Positions 6,023-7,876 of a stretch of DNA of 7,876 bases are shown here, in pieces. The notes beneath the pieces were generated by a model. It did no database searches, was not told the DNA's origin, and was given only the letters and a program-made list of their open reading frames with translations. Location: contig JAADDM010000261.1 of NCBI GenBank assembly GCA_013153955.1, forward strand, positions 1-7,876. Direction: 5' to 3'. The translations under genes and the position numbers were made by a program. Positions within the stretch are counted from its first letter, which is position 1; every line of letters starts with the position of its first letter. This DNA is from Gammaproteobacteria bacterium. GTDB taxonomy: Bacteria; Pseudomonadota; Gammaproteobacteria; Thiomicrospirales; Thiomicrospiraceae.

Positions 6023-6610
6023 TTAGTTTTCTTTATTTAAAAGAGATTCCTTTGAATTACCTCGAATCATCTCTGTCACCTTAGACTCTGAGTAACTCTC
6101 GGTTTTATACTCTCCTAAAATATCATTACGAATCATAATGGTTAAATTACTCAGCGCCCGGTGTAAGACCTCCATGTCACCACTGAAACTATGGTCACCT
6201 GAAATATCCCCTAAGACTTTTAAAAAGCTTTGATATTCATCAATCACTTCAGGGGCTGCAATCACCGATAGTTTATGAGTAATAAATTGCAGGCGAATAA
6301 TGTCTTTATTGGTAAAGCGCTCAAGAAGAGACATCTCCTCAATCACATCCAATAACTGCTGGTAAGTGGACATTTTTAAATCAAGATAGCGAATATCTTG
6401 CTCTTTTTGAATCTCAACCGAGGTTTGTTTATTGAGTAACAGCGCAGTAATAAACAGCGTTGCTACCGTCCCTAATATGATGAGAACAATCTCTTGTGTA
6501 AACGGAAAACTATCCGTTGCGTTATAGGCGTATCTTAAAAAAGCATACCCTGCTACCAGCGTTAATAGAGAGAGCACTAGGTAAGTCATATTTTTTATAT
6601 TTTCATTCAA
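6023..6610 (-). CDS. Two-helix membrane protein with cytoplasmic helical domain, unknown function
   Basis: I do not recognise this 195-residue protein. Residues about 8-27 and 38-59 are membrane helices in a hairpin joined by a short loop. The rest (about 60-195) is hydrophilic and predicted mostly helical. It starts with a coiled-coil-like stretch rich in Glu, Gln and Lys (about 66-95, SVEIQKEQDIRYLDLKMSTY), a layout common in small membrane proteins of unknown function whose cytoplasmic helices oligomerise. No catalytic motif is visible. The chosen start is TTG at 6610, because GAGG lies 8 bases upstream. The first in-frame ATG (6589, residue 8) has no ribosome binding site and would trim the N-terminus up to the first helix. 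It stands alone on its strand, 198 bases upstream of the receptor operon, and is divergent from the small secreted protein. A link to iron uptake is not supported. Confidence 0.75.
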   Translation of the reverse strand: MNENIKNMTYLVLSLLTLVAGYAFLRYAYNATDSFPFTQEIVLIILGTVATLFITALLLNKQTSVEIQKEQDIRYLDLKMSTYQQLLDVIEEMSLLERFTNKDIIRLQFITHKLSVIAAPEVIDEYQSFLKVLGDISGDHSFSGDMEVLHRALSNLTIMIRNDILGEYKTESYSESKVTEMIRGNSKESLLNKEN

Positions 6611-6618
6611 AACAACAG

Positions 6619-6622
6619 CCTC
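6619..6622 (-). promoter_or_regulatory. Ribosome binding site supporting a TTG start
   Basis: On the minus strand GAGG lies 8 bases before the TTG at 6610. The in-frame ATG seven codons later has no purine-rich site at a suitable distance, so this site decides for the TTG start. Confidence 0.45.
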
Positions 6623-6630
6623 GATGTCAG

Positions 6631-6648
6631 CTTAGGATGCGCCCTAAG
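6631..6648. repeat. Hairpin in the leader of the two-helix membrane protein
   Basis: CTTAGG (6631-6636) and CCTAAG (6643-6648) form a perfect 6-bp inverted repeat with a 6-base loop. It lies 8 bases upstream of the GAGG ribosome binding site. It could be an operator or an RNA hairpin that affects initiation at the TTG codon. Confidence 0.4.
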
Positions 6649-6658
6649 GTTGAGTTAG

Positions 6659-6676
6659 ATAAATTCTTTAATTTAT
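6659..6676. repeat. AT-rich inverted repeat at the leftward promoter
   Basis: ATAAATT (6659-6665) and AATTTAT (6670-6676) form a perfect 7-bp inverted repeat with a 4-base spacer. The right arm contains the candidate leftward -10. A regulator site is possible, but the arms contain no G or C, so chance is a fair alternative. Confidence 0.35.
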
Positions 6677-6699
6677 TGTCCCATTAAAGATCCATGCAA
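6670..6699 (-). promoter_or_regulatory. Possible promoter of the two-helix membrane protein gene
   Basis: On the minus strand TTGCAT (6699-6694) matches 4 of 6 bases of the -35 consensus, and TAAATT (6675-6670) matches 4 of 6 bases of the -10. The spacer is 18 bp. It would give a leader of about 50 bases that includes the 6631-6648 hairpin. This is a weak match. Confidence 0.25.
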
Positions 6700-6722
6700 A
6701 AAAAGTAATTGAATCATACGAA

Positions 6723-6737
6723 TTAACGAAACGTTAA
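6723..6737. promoter_or_regulatory. TTAACG palindrome, possible operator
   Basis: TTAACG (6723-6728) and CGTTAA (6732-6737) form a perfect 6-bp palindrome with an AAA spacer. The same hexamer occurs three times upstream of the EIIC-EAL gene. It lies about 24 bp upstream of the candidate leftward -35 and 121 bp upstream of the rightward -10 core, so either gene could be its target. The binding protein is unknown. Confidence 0.35.
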
Positions 6738-6857
6738 GCAATAAAACCAGAGACGCCTTTTCTGACAATTTTCAAAAGAGAACCTCACTAGCAAGGTGAT
6801 AATATAAAAATTCCTGTCTTATTAATAACTTACATAGAAAACACCTCTTACAGAGTA

Positions 6858-6866
6858 TGGTATAAT
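6858..6866 (+). promoter_or_regulatory. Extended -10 promoter of the small secreted protein
   Basis: TGGTATAAT holds a perfect TATAAT (6861-6866) with the TG of an extended -10 one base upstream. No -35 hexamer is recognisable at 16-18 bp, which extended -10 promoters tolerate. The predicted start is near 6873, about 40 bases before the ATG. Confidence 0.65.
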
Positions 6867-6899
6867 CATGAATGATTCTAGCGAAATTGTTTATCAAAC

Positions 6900-6905
6900 A
6901 AGGAG
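6900..6905 (+). promoter_or_regulatory. Strong ribosome binding site of the small secreted protein
   Basis: AAGGAG ends 6 bases before the ATG at 6912, a near-ideal sequence and spacing. It is the best ribosome binding site in the window and fixes this start. Confidence 0.75.
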
Positions 6906-6911
6906 CCTATC

Positions 6912-7304
6912 ATGACCCACAATAGACTGATTAAATCTAGCCTAATCCTCCTATTTTCTACTGCCTTTTTAGCCGCTCAGGCTTCAGATACATACACCGA
7001 CGAGATGCACACCCTAGCAATTAAAACATGTGAACATCTCAAAACCGTTAACTATGCTGCGCTCTTGCCCGATACGCATGAAAATACTCAATTCACCGTG
7101 AGCATTTACGCCGAGCAGATCACTAAAATAGACCCTGAAATTATTCAACAAGCGATTCAAAAGATGTCTGCCGTCAACTGCACGCAGGATATATCTCATC
7201 AGCCTTTAGGGGTCGGACACCATCAAATATCCATCAAAGGCATGCAGGCGAAATATAATATTGCAATGCTGGGAGAGGAAGCTAAAATTACAGGGCTTAA
7301 ATAA
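6912..7304 (+). CDS. Small secreted protein, unknown function
   Basis: I do not recognise this 130-residue protein. Residues 1-24 form a clear Sec signal peptide: a basic start (Arg5, Lys8), a hydrophobic core (10-21) and AQA before the predicted cut at 24/25. There is no lipobox. The mature chain of about 106 residues begins with a helix-like stretch and ends with strand-like segments (HHQISIKGMQAKYNIAML, then AKITGLK). This shape resembles small periplasmic NTF2-like domains, but that is only a weak impression. It has two cysteines, Cys40 and Cys90, which could form a disulfide in the periplasm. Expression should be good given the extended -10 promoter and strong ribosome binding site. It is a single-gene unit, divergent from the two-helix membrane protein and convergent with the HAD gene. 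I cannot assign a function. Confidence 0.8.
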   Translation: MTHNRLIKSSLILLFSTAFLAAQASDTYTDEMHTLAIKTCEHLKTVNYAALLPDTHENTQFTVSIYAEQITKIDPEIIQQAIQKMSAVNCTQDISHQPLGVGHHQISIKGMQAKYNIAMLGEEAKITGLK

Positions 7305-7319
7305 AGTGGTATTGGCGCT

Positions 7320-7336
7320 TGTAGAGGTTCTCTACA
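7320..7336. repeat. Perfect hairpin after the small secreted protein gene
   Basis: TGTAGAG (7320-7326) and CTCTACA (7330-7336) form a 7-bp stem with a 3-base loop, 16 bases past the stop codon. The next bases on the plus strand are CTT then seven A, so it lacks the U tract of an intrinsic terminator in either direction. It may protect the mRNA 3' end or stall polymerase between these convergent genes. Confidence 0.45.
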
Positions 7337-7401
7337 CTTAAAAAAACCAGCTGCCGCTTATTCATGAAAAACGAAAATCGGGCTTTGTATTACTCGTATT
7401 T

Positions 7402-7419
7402 TCTTAGCTATTTCTAAGA
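7402..7419. repeat. Inverted repeat at the HAD gene stop codon
   Basis: TCTTAG (7402-7407) and CTAAGA (7414-7419) form a 6-bp inverted repeat with a 6-base loop that overlaps the stop codon of the HAD gene. No T tract follows on the minus strand, so it is at best a weak 3'-end structure. Confidence 0.25.
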
Positions 7420-7876
7420 GAAGCCACAATTCGATTGGGTGTTAAAAGCGCGTCGAGTAGATTCTCTATCGAGTTAAAAGCCAAATCACTTGCCAGTAAG
7501 GTTCTCGTCGCACAGCCCTCTTCCTGCATTAACACAACGCCTAATGCCGACGCTTTCAACATCAACGCATCGTTAAAGCCATTTCCGACAGCCACACAGG
7601 CGTGCGTGCCTAATTGCATCACATAAGCCTCTTTCTGTTTATCCTGATCGCACTTTTCAATCACATGAATTGTCACAAAAGGGCTCTCTAACGCATCATG
7701 CACAGAACCATGCGTGTCTGCCGTAATGACATGAACCGACAGCACACTTGAAAGTGTTTCTAGTCGGGATAAAACACCCTCTTTTAGTACGCCATCACAC
7801 GCCAGCGTACCGTTGTAATCTAAAACAAGGTGCTCTAAGCCAAAGGTGCTGCCACCCGGCACATCAATTTGTAACA
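7404..7876 (-). CDS. HAD-superfamily hydrolase, soluble P-type-ATPase-like (5' end cut by the window)
   Basis: This is a small cytoplasmic HAD-fold protein of the group annotated as soluble P-type ATPase (COG4087-like). It resembles the phosphorylation domain of P-type ATPases without any membrane part. Motif I is LDYNGTLA, with the nucleophilic Asp, but Asn replaces the second Asp of the DxD phosphatase motif. Motif II is VITADT, motif III is probably a Lys in DKQKEAY, and motif IV is GNGFNDALML. The end, PNRIVASLR, is also typical of the group. A GTG at 7862 could start a 152-residue form. However, the frame stays open to the window edge and encodes LQIDVPGGST, matching the usual start of this group. 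The codon at the edge ends in TG, so the true start may lie just one base outside. Phosphatase activity is plausible, but the substrate and pathway are unknown. Confidence 0.85.
   Translation of the reverse strand, partial: LQIDVPGGSTFGLEHLVLDYNGTLACDGVLKEGVLSRLETLSSVLSVHVITADTHGSVHDALESPFVTIHVIEKCDQDKQKEAYVMQLGTHACVAVGNGFNDALMLKASALGVVLMQEEGCATRTLLASDLAFNSIENLLDALLTPNRIVASLRNS

Larger units (their letters stand above)
6611..6911. other. Divergent intergenic region with promoters and inverted repeats
   Basis: No gene is visible in these 301 bases, which separate two divergent genes. The region is AT-rich. It contains a hairpin near the left gene (6631-6648), an AT-rich inverted repeat (6659-6676), a weak leftward promoter, a TTAACG-AAA-CGTTAA palindrome (6723-6737) and a strong extended -10 rightward promoter (6858-6866). 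Positions 6740-6830 show no convincing site beyond a lone TGATAAT half-site at 6797-6803. Confidence 0.6.

Noticed and set aside
6797..6803. TGATAAT as a Fur half-site near the small secreted protein
   Set aside because: Only one half is present, and no facing ATTATCA lies at the right distance.
7320..7346. Intrinsic terminator after the small secreted protein
   Set aside because: The stem is perfect, but on the plus strand it is followed by CTT and A7, not a T tract. On the minus strand the T run precedes the stem.

Overview
The window looks like chromosomal DNA from a moderately AT-rich Gram-negative bacterium, most likely a gammaproteobacterium. The outer-membrane TonB-dependent receptor ending in an aromatic residue, Sec signal peptides ending in AXA, an EAL-domain protein and the codon use all fit this. 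No rRNA, tRNA, insertion sequence, integrase or CRISPR array is visible, so I cannot name a genus or show recent transfer.

Layout, left to right. (1) Positions 1-297 are a non-coding leader with a weak sigma70-like promoter and repeated TTAACG-type motifs. (2) 298-2310 (+) encodes a membrane protein fusing a lactose/cellobiose-type PTS EIIC domain to a complete cyclic-di-GMP phosphodiesterase (EAL) domain. The EIIC part has lost the acidic residue of its NEP-type sugar motif, so it looks more like a sensor than a transporter. (3) On the minus strand, 5824 down to 2307 is a two-gene operon. It encodes a TonB-dependent outer-membrane receptor and, through a TAATG stop/start overlap, a PepSY-associated inner-membrane protein. 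The latter is built from an internal duplication and has four regularly placed histidines that could hold two haems, plus a periplasmic insert with two Asp-box motifs. This operon converges on the EAL gene, and their 3' ends overlap by 4 bases. (4) Upstream of the receptor lies an 11-bp-period direct repeat resembling PmrA/QseB response-regulator boxes, correctly phased to a -10 element that sits in an inverted repeat. (5) 6610-6023 (-) is an unrecognised two-helix membrane protein with a probable TTG start. (6) 6912-7304 (+) is a small secreted protein behind an extended -10 promoter. (7) 7404 to the right edge (-) is a HAD-superfamily protein of the soluble P-type-ATPase-like group, cut at its start by the window edge.

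The clearest working unit is the receptor plus PepSY protein. The receptor would bring a metal chelate across the outer membrane, and the PepSY protein could reduce or release the metal at the inner membrane, as FoxB-type proteins do for ferric siderophores. No substrate can be read from the sequence. The EIIC-EAL protein would link an extracellular or periplasmic small molecule, possibly a sugar, to cyclic-di-GMP breakdown. I see no sequence link between these two units beyond their convergent overlap. The best candidates for something undescribed are the NEP-lacking EIIC-EAL sensor and the duplicated, Asp-box-containing PepSY protein under a response-regulator-like box.
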